Assembly: GCA_032173965.1 (NCBI GenBank)
Contig: JAVUNC010000005.1
Span: 45,990,501 to 46,054,500, forward strand
Direction of reading: 5' to 3'
Length of the DNA stretch: 64,000 bases
DNA from: Sitta carolinensis
Lineage: Eukaryota > Chordata > Aves > Passeriformes > Sittidae
The position numbers were made by a program, and so were the translations under genes. Under the pieces are notes generated by a model, which saw only the letters and a program-made list of their open reading frames with translations, had not been told where the DNA came from and did not search any database. Below, one piece after another: positions 51,738 to 60,624 of the stretch (position 1 is the stretch's first letter; each line of letters opens with the position of its first letter).

Positions 51738-52341
51738 TATTTTCAGATGTGCTAGGTTCTTTGTATTGGAGATAAATTCATATTTTTCCCCTTGACTGGC
51801 TAGCTTTGCACTCTTGTCAAAACATCTTCCAAGTCTAAGATCGTCCGTATAGAAGTGGGAGGATATGGTGAGTTCTGAATGCCATCAGAAAAACCCTTTA
51901 GGTCTCCATCTATATTCAAATGCAATTAATTGTAAATGCTTCAGATATCTAATCTCATTCTTTGTTCCTGGTAACTGTTTTTACTTTCAGTCTTTAAGAG
52001 AGCCCTAAAGAAAAAATCAGACTCATGTTCAAAAACTAGAAGTCTATGCATAGACTTTAGGTTAAGCTGGGGCTGCTCAGACTTTATGCTTTATACAAAA
52101 ATGATCAATTAAGAAGTTTATAACCCAGAAACTTCTGTTTGAAATGTGCACTGCTGGACAGAGGAGGGAAATAAAAGGATTATATAAAAAATTGTCTTTG
52201 AGCATGAAGTGTCAGATTTTCTCCATTTGAAAACCCAGGTGCAGTAATTGGGCTCTTCCGAAATTCTTTCCTGAGCTCTAGGAGTTGTGATAGCGTTAGA
52301 TGAAACAAAAAGCCCGGGAAGCGGAATGGCAGTTTAAATTC
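51738..52341 (-). other. Probable 3' UTR of the sushi-domain gene
   Basis: AT-rich sequence between the predicted stop and the AATAAA, in contrast to the GC-rich final exons. No other feature was recognised. Confidence 0.45.
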
Positions 52342-52504
52342 TCAAAGCGGCTTCCCGAGCCTGCTGAAGACGTCGCGTTCGTCCGGGCGGGCGAGGGGCA
52401 GGCGGTGGCCGTGGAGCTGCGCCCGCAGCAGCGCGCTGCGGGGCAGGGCCGGCGCCTCGGCGCGCCACCGTCCCCAGGGCAGCTTCGGCTGCGGGGCAGG
52501 GCTG
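52342..52504 (-). CDS. Sushi-gene exon 5: GC-rich C-terminus and stop
   Basis: Starts after cctttcccag on the minus strand with one base completing a codon. It reads SPAPQPKLPWGRWRAEAPAL onward and ends DVFSRLGKPL then TGA. In this frame nearly every third codon position is G or C, well above positions one and two, which is the signature of real avian coding sequence. The other five frames do not show this. I did not recognise a matching family. Confidence 0.55.
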
Positions 52505-55500
52505 CTGGGAAAGGCAAGGTAAGGGGCTGCAGCCCGCCCAGGTGATGCTGAGGCAGGGCAAAGCGGAGCCCTGCGCCTCTGGCTTCGCTCCCCCTCGAAA
52601 AAGAGCGGGTGCAAGGTATTCGCTGCTGTTAGGTGCTAGGTGGGGAGCTAAGAGGGTGAAGCAAGGGACTGACTGCCCAAGCGATGCGAGCTGTTTTACA
52701 GCTGGCTGCTCCTGCCTCCGGACAGTCTGGGTGCAGCTCTCGTCCCCGTGTGAGGAGTTTGGGAGGGCAGAGGCAGGGGGAGGTGCTGAGCGGTACCTTT
52801 GGAAAGCCAGGTTGTTGCAGCCTGCGAATGCCCCTGGGAACACGGAGCTGGAGACGGCCGAGAGGTGGTAGTCGCGCCGGTGGTAGTGCTTGAGTCTTCC
52901 AAAAGCATTCCTGCCCCTCTCTGGGGTGAAGGGGTCACGCTTCCGTCCTCTGACTTTCCTTCTGTGCTGCTGCTGCTGCCTGCAGGGTGGGGAGAAAGAG
53001 ATGCTCATGCAGATGCTTTCTTTGTGTTTTGTGGTCTTGTTTTTATTTATTCGAACTCCTGGAAAGATCTGGCATGTTTGAATCCTAAGGCAACGCTGTC
53101 ACCCATTGATTTTTACCACCTTCCTCTGTTCCCAGAGGAAAGGACTGGCGCTGTTTCAGCACTGCAGAAAAGGTTGCACCCCCTAGGGAGGAGAAGAGCC
53201 AGCCCGTGGAGAGAGGCCTGGTTGGTGCCTGTAAAGACTGAGATGATCTCTCTTACTTGCAGGGTTTTTGTTTGTTTCTCCTTGTCCTTGTGTACTTCTG
53301 GTAACGAGTTGGGCTCTTGATTAAAGGTGTATTCCTAGGCTGCATGGTCCCTGTTACTGTGATCCTTTGCCCAGGACACAAAAGAGGCCCTGCTGGACTG
53401 TAATGCAGGCCAGGAATACTGGGAGTGCTGCTGCAGAGATGATGCTCTGTGGCTGCGGTCCTGCTACCTCTGCTTGTCTAGTCCTGCTTCCCACCATGAC
53501 TTTTCTTCCAGTTCTTTCCAGAGAGGAATGCTCCTCCTTTCCCTCTCCTGCCCTGGGCTGTGTGTGGACAGTTGCACTGAACTTAGTCTCAGAAAAGTGC
53601 TACTCCTATCAACCGTCTTCCGTGTATTGTCTGTTCCCTTCTTCCTCTGATAATGGGAAGTTTTAAGTAAATCACCAAGCTAACAGAATCATAAAATAAT
53701 TTCAGTTGGAGGTGACCTTTAAAGTGACCCCACTGCAATGAGCAGGGTCACCTTCAACTAGATCAGATTGCTCAGAGCTCCATCCAATCTGACCTGGAAT
53801 ATTTTCAGGGATGGGGCATCTATAGCCTTTCTGGGCAACTAGTTCCAGTGTTTTACCACCCTCATTATAGAACTCATCTTCCTATATTCAACCTTAGCCA
53901 GCTCTCTTTCACTTTAAAATAATTGCCCCTTGTCCTATCATAACAGCCCCTGTTAAAAAGCTTGTGCCCCTCTTTCTTGTAGGGTCCCATCAAGTACTGC
54001 AAGGCTGCTATAAGATCTTCCTGGAGCCTTCTCTGCAGCCTGAATGCCAACTCTCATATCCTTTCTCATAGGAGAAGTGCTCCAGCCTTCTGATCATCTT
54101 TATGGCCTCCTCTGGGCCTTACTCAAACAGGTCCATGTCTTTCTTACTTTAGGGACCCCAGAGCTGGATGCAGCACTGCAGGTGGGGTCTCAGCAGAGCA
54201 GAGGGGCAGAATCCCCTCCCTCACCCTGCTGCCCACGCTGCTTTGGATGCAGCCCAGGATACAATTGGCTTTCTGGGCTGGGAGTGCTCATTGCTGGGTC
54301 ATGTCCAGCCCCTCACACCCTCCAGCACCCCCAAGGCCTTCTCAGAGGGGCTGCTCTCGATCTGTACATCCCCCAGCCAGTGTTGATACCCGGGGTTACC
54401 CTGTCCTGGGTACTGCACCTTGCACTTGGTCTTGTTAAACCTCGTGAGGTTTCCATGGTCTCACTTCTTGAGCTTGTCTAGGTCCCTCTGTATGGCATCC
54501 CATTCCTCAGGCACATAACAGGAGCCCCCTCTGCAATCAGCAGCAGCATCCCTACCGATGGAAACCCCTTCCGCAGTCAAGCATACCTTGGCTTTGGAGC
54601 AGCGGTTCAACTTTTTTTGTGCTTGATAGTCCCAGGTGTGTGAGCAGGAGGGTTGTGGAAGGGCACAGGTGCGTCGCAAGTGTGACACGCCAGCCGCGTG
54701 TCTCAGCAGATGGCAGCAGCGACATTCCTTCAGCTGCCGCGGCCGCTCCTCGCTCCCGCCGAACCCACCCCGCGCTCCCACCGCACCGCCGTACTCACCC
54801 CCCGCGGCTCTTCCTCGCCCTGTCCCGCCAGCAGCACACGGCGAAGGAGACGGACAGTGCCAGGATGACGGCTCCGCTCAGCAGCGAGGCGGCCACCGCG
54901 ATGCGGGACCCGTGCCCGAGGGCTGCGGGGCGGCTGCGGGCAAGGGGCGGTGAGCGGGGCCAGGCAAAGGGACCCCCCTTACTCCCGGCCGCCGTCCCCC
55001 TTGCGGGTAACCCCAAAGTGACGTTCCGGAGAATATTTATTAATAACCGTTAAAAAAGCTAATGGTGATGCCACGCCGGCTCAATACACCAGAAAGTTAA
55101 TGAAAAAAAAAAAAAATCCGTATGAACGCTTCATATTTTCTTCAGATAATTAATATAAAACAATCACACGCGGTGGAAAATATAAAGCATTTGATGTATC
55201 TTACGTAAAGTGTAAGGGTAGTAGAAATTAAGCCTTAAAAATTAGAAAGGAAGATGAAATAGGAAAGATAGAAAATAAATGTAATGAAGTTAAAAAGGGA
55301 AAAAAAGTTTAAAAGGGAGAAAAGTTAAAAAGGAAAAAACGTTGAAAAATGTGAAAAGAAAATATGTAAAAGGGTGAAAGACAACAGCTAAAAAGGGGAA
55401 GAAAAGTTAAAAAGTATGAAGGAGGGCCACTTGCAACTGTCACGTGCTCAGCATGTACCGGTTACTGTGACGTTCAGTTTTGCTCCTATTGGGAAAGCTT

Positions 55501-57933
55501 TTGGCAGTGCCCTGGACTCCCTGTGCCTGGCACCAGCTTTTGACCCAGCCTGATGACTTCAGCAGCAGTTACTGGGAATGAGGAAAGGTCTGGTTATCTG
55601 CTGAGCTGAGCTCAGGTGGATTCCCCCCTGGCACCTTCTGCAGCTCCTGGAACACTGCTGTTGCAGTGCTGCTGCTGGAGCAGACATTTCAGCAGTGCTG
55701 ACCACAACTGACTGGGTCAAGCTGGACCTTCCTTGTCCCCGCTCCAGGTGGCCGGGTGACCCCACCTCCTGCTGCCCTCGCTGGCTTGGCCAGAGTGAGG
55801 AAGCCCCCATGTGAGGCCGGTGGCTGCACCTCCCCGCCGGGTTAGCGCTGCCCCCGTGCCCCCCGAGCCCCTGGAGTGGGCACAGGGCTGGGTCCTGCTC
55901 AAGGGCTCCTTACCCTGGCACTGGGGTGGCGGGTGGCTCCAGGACGAAGTGCTCCCCTGGCGGAGGCAGGCGAGCCTCTCGCTGCCCACCAGCCGGTATC
56001 CCTCCTGGCACCAGTACACGAGCACCGAGCCCAGGGAGACGCCTGAGCCTCTGTCCACGTAGTAGTATCCATAGCGTGGCGGGGGGAGAGCTGAGCATGG
56101 CGCTGGGGGAGAAGGGGTCGTGTTAACATTTGGTGACAGAGGCCCTCCCTAGTGATGCTTTTGAAAGGGCTGCCAAGCCCCTGCGTCACTCCTGCAGGAT
56201 CTGGATTTTTTTTCTGGTTTTTTTTCTGTTTGTTTGTTTTGGGTTTTTTGTTTGTTTTTTTGGGTTTTTTTGTTGGTTGGTTTTTGTGTATGTGTGTGTT
56301 TTTCTGCATGGTCCAAAGGAAATAACATTAAAAAGTCTAGCAGCTTTGTCTGGAAAATAAGTTTTTCACTTGCAGACTCTCCAGTGTGAGCAGCTGGAAA
56401 GGTGCAGGCTGGGGAGAGCATGCGGGAGAGCAATTTTTAGGAGAGAAAGGAAGATAATGGTTTTTAATAACACAGTATTCTGGGAGAATATTAGTGGTTG
56501 GAACTCAAAACAAAGAAATATTACTGTCTGCTGGAGAGAGGCTTTTTTTCATCCCAGCCTTTAATTTTTTAACTAGTTTGTAATCCACAGCTATTCAGAG
56601 CTACTTAGTTATCCTGCTTAGACCATCTCTTCTGCATTGCACTGATACCTAGGGAGAGCCAAAAGTGAGGTAGGCTCCAAAAAGAATGCCAGTCTGGCCT
56701 GTGCTTCCAACCACCCCCCCCATTCTACCACAAGGCCAAGAAAATGTGGTAACAGGTATCATGGCTGCCAATACCTAAGTTAAAGGAAAATGCTCTAATC
56801 AACTCTAATTTAACCAATCTTAAAACTTGCAGGCTGAAATGTGCTTTATCTAGCTTAGGGGGAACTTCTGTGGGGAATTCCAAGTGGAATAGTAAAGCTG
56901 ATGTGAGAGAGAGGTCTGGTTTCCCTCTGCTTTTACTGAGATGGAGTAGGCTTCTAGTCCAGTGGGGCTGATAAGAAACCAGTCAGGCTGAATAAGATCA
57001 GACTTTCATTTCAGCACTGCTGTTAACAGGTAGTACAGATATCTATGAGTTAATTCAGGGAGGCTGCAGAATGCCTGGACTGGATCTCTTGTATGATTAC
57101 ATTCCCCAGCACTGGTTGACTTTTGCCAATGGTCACCATGATTTGGAGTATGACACGGGCTCTCTGAGCTGCTGCCAGCCCCAGGTGGGTGGTCACCCCA
57201 GAGCAGCTCTGAGGCCGTGTCTCACTCACGGGGGGGATGGTGCCTGCTTTGTGGATCCACTGGAAAGTGGATTAACGAAAAAGAATCACCCTCAGCAGTT
57301 GGAGATTATTTGTGGAGTTGTGTTTTTGTTTGTTTGTTTGTTTGTTTGGCTTTTTTTTGTTTTTTTTTAATCTCAGTGTCTTCCCAAGGGTCCCAGCTCA
57401 GCCTCTGAGGATAGGAATGTGTTCAGTGCACCCATACCCTGAGCAGACAGCTGGTCCATCACGATACGCATAGATGTTAACATGGAGAAGGACTTTACTC
57501 TCAAAGGAAAACATCAGCTGTCGAGTTTCCTCCCTATGCCTCCTGACTGCTTCTGGTGCGACACACCTCTCGCATATCACAGAAGCCGCTGCGGCCACCA
57601 CACAAAGCCTTGCGGCCCCTACGCATGCCCTGGGAGTGATCGACGAGAGAAGCACCATCACGCCTTCATCACCACGTCCCTGTGCCCTTCCCCCCGTGCG
57701 CCTGCCCCGCGGGCAGCCCGCAGAGGGAGAGGCGGCCGATCGCTCATTTAAGTACCTGAGATGTTGCTCTGCACATCGGTCCCGTTGGCGGCGTCTCTGG
57801 GCAGCCCCTTTCTGACGTGTCCTGCACCGAGTGAGGCGGTCCCGGGCCCAGCAGCATCTCTCCAGGCAAAGCTCAGGCAGCTCCAGGGCAGCACGCAAAG
57901 GACGATGCATTTCCCGAACCTTTGTCCTGTCAT
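52342..57933 (-). CDS. SUSD3-like single-sushi transmembrane protein, whole spliced CDS
   Basis: A predicted type I membrane protein of 278 residues joined from 57933-57756, 56102-55914, 54922-54799, 52979-52797 and 52504-52342 (minus strand). Codon phases match at every junction. The order is signal peptide (residues 1 to about 24), a spacer with two N-glycosylation sequons (N50, N57), one sushi/CCP domain (C62, C91, C105, W115, C121), a transmembrane helix (about 130-153) ending in CC, then a basic cytoplasmic tail. The sushi and membrane exons resemble human SUSD3 in the SVGTVL-like, VGS and WS positions and in the AVxASxxSxAxIL helix. The tail shares only an LKH(Y/F) and an NN/DN-x-x-F motif. 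Sushi proteins of this kind are surface proteins of poorly known role. It is convergent with CNOT4. Exons 1-3 are well supported, exons 4-5 less so. It could be a SUSD3 paralogue rather than the orthologue. Confidence 0.65.
52505..52796 (-). other. Predicted intron 4 of the sushi gene (may be exonic instead)
   Basis: A 292-bp GC-rich interval with gtaccg at the left end of the transcript direction and cctttcccag at the right. It is open in the frame of exon 4, so a retained-intron form of 224 codons ending at 52334 is formally possible, but its codon third positions show no GC bias. Confidence 0.45.
52797..52979 (-). CDS. Sushi-gene exon 4: cytoplasmic tail
   Basis: Acceptor ccaccctgcag, donor gtaccg. 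It encodes QQQQHRRKVRGRKRDPFTPE, then RGRNAFGRLKHYHRRDYHLS and ends GCNNLAFQ. The strongly basic start is the stop-transfer side of the membrane helix. The LKHYH and NNLAF elements resemble the LKHFN and DNHSF positions in the SUSD3 tail. The glutamine run comes from a short CAG/CTG repeat that also makes the acceptor a tandem NAG site. Confidence 0.55.
52980..54798 (-). other. Sushi-gene intron 3, largely CR1
   Basis: Contains the long antisense CR1 at 53683-54530 and GC-rich flanks. Open frames at 53367-53666 and 54044-54481 are shadows of repeat or low-complexity DNA. Confidence 0.65.
53683..54530 (-). mobile_element. CR1 LINE 3' half (antisense), about 850 bp
   Basis: The minus strand reads a CR1 reverse-transcriptase C-terminus (PEEWDAIQRDLDKLKK-like words at the left end of the element, then a stretch matching the usual CR1 C-terminal order) followed by a 3' UTR with aactagttgcccagaaaggc, gatctagttgaaggtgaccc and a terminal tgattctgt. 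The 5' end is truncated. The frame is broken by stops, so this is an inactive copy. Left-hand limit in the transcript direction is approximate. Confidence 0.85.
54799..54922 (-). CDS. Sushi-gene exon 3: transmembrane helix
   Basis: 124 nt between cgccccgcag and gtgagt on the minus strand. It encodes LGHGSRIAVAASLLSGAVIL, then ALSVSFAVCCWRDRARKSRG: a hydrophobic run of about 24 residues closed by CC and a basic stop-transfer. The acceptor was chosen over cccttgcccgcag 11 nt upstream because only this one fits the phase from the sushi exon. It closely parallels the SUSD3 membrane segment. Confidence 0.75.
55225..55410 (+). repeat. Purine-rich tract with gttaaaaagg-like units
   Basis: About 185 bp with hardly any C and few T, with repeated variants of gttaaaaaggg and gaaaa. 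It runs into the left edge of copy B. A shorter A-rich tract precedes copy A at 47079-47160. Confidence 0.8.
55376..55735 (+). repeat. Duplicated segment, copy B
   Basis: Partner of 47101-47482, in the same orientation and 8.3 kb away. It keeps CpG-containing variants (ccgg, gacg) where copy A has ccagg and gatg. It ends abruptly at ccttccttg, where the two loci become unrelated. Confidence 0.95.
55914..56102 (-). CDS. Sushi-gene exon 2: CCP/sushi domain
   Basis: 189 nt between ttctcccccag and gtaagg on the minus strand. It begins PCSALPPPRYGYYYVDRGSG and ends HPPPQCQ, a complete CCP module with four cysteines (C62, C91, C105, C121), the conserved tryptophan W115, and the glycine-tyrosine pair after the second cysteine. 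The domain lies in one phase 1-1 exon, the classic arrangement for sushi modules. Confidence 0.85.
56205..56305. repeat. T/G-rich low-complexity stretch
   Basis: Runs of T broken by G and gttt units, ending in gtgtatgtgtgtg, within intron 1 of the sushi gene. Confidence 0.9.
57324..57370. repeat. GTTT microsatellite and poly(T)
   Basis: Five or more gttt units followed by T-runs. Confidence 0.9.
57756..57933 (-). CDS. Sushi-gene exon 1: signal peptide and spacer
   Basis: ATG at 57933 on the minus strand: MTGQRFGKCIVLCVLPWSCL, then SFAWRDAAGPG and on to DVQSNIS plus one base before gtactt. A basic start and hydrophobic core (C9 to A23) make a typical signal peptide. NGT (50-52) and NIS (57-59) are possible N-glycosylation sites. 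The phase-1 end joins exactly to the sushi exon. Confidence 0.7.
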
Positions 57934-59915
57934 GGTTTGGGGAAACGCAGCACCATTGGGTGTCTGGCCGCCCCGAGTGCCTGCGCTTTCCCTTTGCGTC
58001 TGAGCAGGAATCAGCTGGGCTCTTAGTGCATTAAGCTCTGAGCGGCAAAGCTAGCAGCCGCTCTTCCCCTGGGACTTGCCTCTCCTCCGCCTCGGCACAA
58101 GCCCTGTGTCCCTGCTCTGGCCACTCGCCTCCAGAGCCCCGCGGTGAAAGAAAACAGTTGTGGGAAAGGGAGTGAGAAATAACAAACCCTTAGGCTCCAT
58201 CCTTTTCAGCCCTCGTCTGCAGAGACCGGCTGTTAACATCTCCTCAGGTGCTGGAGCTGCACATCCGGAGCTCTCCTTCTCCTCCTCCTCCACCTGCCAA
58301 AATCCATGCTCGAGCTCACTACTGAGACTCTTAAGCCACAGACCCTCCTGTGCTCATCTCTTCCTTACACAATGTAGGGCTGATTTTCTGTCAACGGCAA
58401 TGGAGTGGGTTATGAGCCATGGGAATCAAAAGGGTTTCATAGCAGCAATTCCGCTGGTTCTGTCACTACGGGAACTGCAGAGAAATCTGGTTTTCCTTTT
58501 CTCTGCTTGGCATCTCTCTGCCTGTCATTTCAGGCTCTGATGTTTTATAGGTGGAGGGGCTGTAGTAGCAACCAGCTCTTGCCTCCTGGAATGTATGTTG
58601 CTCTTACCTACCCCTACCTGCCTGGTCACTTGTGTACACCCCTGAAGAGAAAAGATGCTCCACGTTGTCTGGGTGCTTGAGAGCCAGTTGATTTGGAGCA
58701 GGCAATGCCTTTATGCCAAGGCTCTCCCCAGCAGCCAGTACACCAGCTGTGTGACCAGCAGGACTTTGGGAGCACCCCCTGCTGTGACTCTCTTCCCCCT
58801 CCTTGCATCTCCTGTGCTCTCCTGTGGGTCTCCTTTGCCTCTCCTGTACTGCATCCTTGCCTGTCCTGGGACTTACTGCAGGTATGAGGGTTAGAGGCTG
58901 TTATTCACCAATAGCATTGACACAAACACAGCTTTGCATGGAGATGGGTCAGTTGTTGTTCATTTCTCTTTTTATATCTCTGGCCCTCAGCTGTAGCCAG
59001 TGTTCCTGCCTATGGCTGCCCCAGTGGGTTCTGAGGGTGGGACTATTGCCTTGGATGTGTGAGCAGCTCCTATTTCTAAAACCCAGCAGTGGTCTTACCA
59101 TCTTGGTGTGATTTACTGTAGTGCATAAAGGAGAAATAAAATGTCAGACAGGATCAAGCTCTTGTCACATGCCATCCCAACACAGGGATGCAGATGAGGG
59201 CATCTGCAGAGTGGAAGGGAGTTGTGGGGCCAGGCAGTGGCTGGACCTTGCTTGCCTTCCTCCCCAGCCCTGGGGCCTGCTCTTGCTCCCATTTGGGGCA
59301 GATCAGCAGTACTCTGGCCCTCCTTTTACTTGGCAGAGAGGTTTCTTCACCTCCATGGGACTTTGGTTGTGTGAACGCCTTAATCCTGCAAATGTTTGTC
59401 CATCCATCTCTCAGTCCTTCTTTTGTTTTGGGTGGGCTGGTACTTCTGGGCTTCTCTCCAAGGGATTTACTTGATTTCTCAGAAAAACCTGCTTCAACCT
59501 CCCATGACTCATAATGATCTTGCTCAGAAACTACTTTCATTTCTTCATTTTTCTGGTTAATCCTTCTTAATCAGTGATCTTTCCTTGGCTCCCCCTGGAG
59601 AGCACAACAAAGAGCTATGTTCCTCCCTGTCTCAAAGAATATTGCTGGTTTCTTGGGATTTTTTTTTTCTTTTTTTTTTCTTTTCTCCATATATCTGCTG
59701 GGATTTTGCTGTTTGCTCATGCAATAAAGGTAAAAGTTTTGAGGCAGGTGTGATAGTTTAACACTGATGGTAGAGGAGCCTGCCTTGGGGCATGGCCTGG
59801 GTGCAAACCCTGTTATCTCCTGGCAGCCGGGAGCCGGAGCTCAGGCACGCCTCTGGGCTCTGGGAATACATCTGTCTGGACAGGAACGACCCCGAAGTGG
59901 TCCCTCTATTGAGCC
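57934..59915. other. Upstream of the sushi gene, no gene seen
   Basis: Moderate GC just upstream of exon 1 (to about 58.3 kb) could hold the promoter, but I see no clear TATA box or CpG island. The remainder is unremarkable; several overlapping open frames (58160-58900, 59121-59540) lack domains. At 59751-59915 a piece beginning tgtgatagtttaacactg resembles an LTR start, adjoining the solo LTR. Confidence 0.55.
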
Positions 59916-60624
59916 TGTTATAAGTAAAACAACCAGATTAGGCCAAATCAATAATTCGAGTATGCCAGATTAAAAAAAAAAAAAAAAAAAAAAAAGAGAT
60001 AGATTTTATTTCGTGAATCGAAATACAATCTTTTGCCAACCACAATCTCAGAGGCAGAGTGGGGCCCGGGACCAACGCTGGGTGAAACACAGCCCTGACT
60101 CCCTTTCGCATCAGAACTGTGGAGTTTCACAAAGTCCGTCTGGTGAGCTGTGGTTTTATACTGTTTCTCTTGCCCAGGGCGAGGTGTTCTTTGTCTCTTT
60201 CTCTTTCTTCGAATATTCATGCAGTCCATATCCTCTGTCTATTATCGGAGAATTCTATCTTCGAGCGTGTCCGGGAAGAATTCGAATATTCATGTATTCC
60301 GGTGTTCTCTGAACGGAGTTGGAGGAATCCTGTCTCCAATATGGACAAAACTATCTGGAGACAAACAACACCGTTCCCGGGAACCGATACATGTGAAAGA
60401 TGGGTCACGGGGGAATTGGGTATTTACATGCAGGACGGGTTACAGGAATTGAGCTGCCCTCGCTATCAGTGGCCATTATTGGCCGATGATGGCTTGAGTA
60501 ACTTCGAGGAGACGCCCTCTTCAGTGGCTAATTTGGAACGAATTCCTGTGTACGCTACAATTAAAACACCAATTTCCCAATCCCTGTGCGAGATTTACAA
60601 CAACATAGGTGCTTTTTTGTAACA
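59916..60624 (-). mobile_element. Solo LTR of an endogenous retrovirus, about 709 bp
   Basis: On the minus strand the element starts TGTTAC and ends ATAACA, a short inverted repeat as LTRs have. A TATA box (cagtataaaacc, near 60153-60164) is followed some 145 bp later by AATAAA (60005-60010) and then a T-rich U5 containing a run of about 24 T (A on the plus strand, 59971-59995). U3 holds a duplicated motif ttcgaatattcatg (60208-60221 and 60281-60294). No flanking retroviral genes or primer-binding site are visible, and the flanks (gagcc and tactc) do not match as a target-site duplication, so one edge may be wrong or the copy rearranged. Confidence 0.7.

Larger units (their letters stand above)
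54923..55913 (-). other. Sushi-gene intron 2, holding copy B of the duplicated segment
   Basis: The donor is gtaagg. The intron is mostly copy B (55376-55735) plus an A-rich purine tract (55225-55410). Nothing else was recognised. Confidence 0.75.
56103..57755 (-). other. Sushi-gene intron 1
   Basis: Contains T/G-rich low-complexity DNA at 56205-56305 and a GTTT run at 57324-57370. Open frames inside, such as 57071-57370, have no recognisable domain. Confidence 0.65.

Noticed and set aside
52334..53008. A single 224-codon minus-strand protein
   Set aside because: Only its first 60 or so codons after 52979 fit the sushi-gene phase. The later part shows no codon-position GC bias and competes with the better-supported exon at 52504-52342 in another frame.
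54461..54781. 106-codon minus-strand frame
   Set aside because: Its C-terminal third is the CR1 reverse-transcriptase end; the rest is unrelated flanking DNA.
54619..55053. 144-codon plus-strand frame and an overlapping 105-codon frame
   Set aside because: They lie over the minus-strand transmembrane exon and GC-rich flanks and are Arg/Pro/Ala-rich shadows.
57398..57910. 170-codon minus-strand frame
   Set aside because: It overlaps the signal-peptide exon in a different frame, is Arg/Cys-rich and has no domain.
60119..60622. 167-codon plus-strand frame
   Set aside because: It lies wholly inside the solo LTR, antisense to it, and does not resemble a retroviral or cellular protein.
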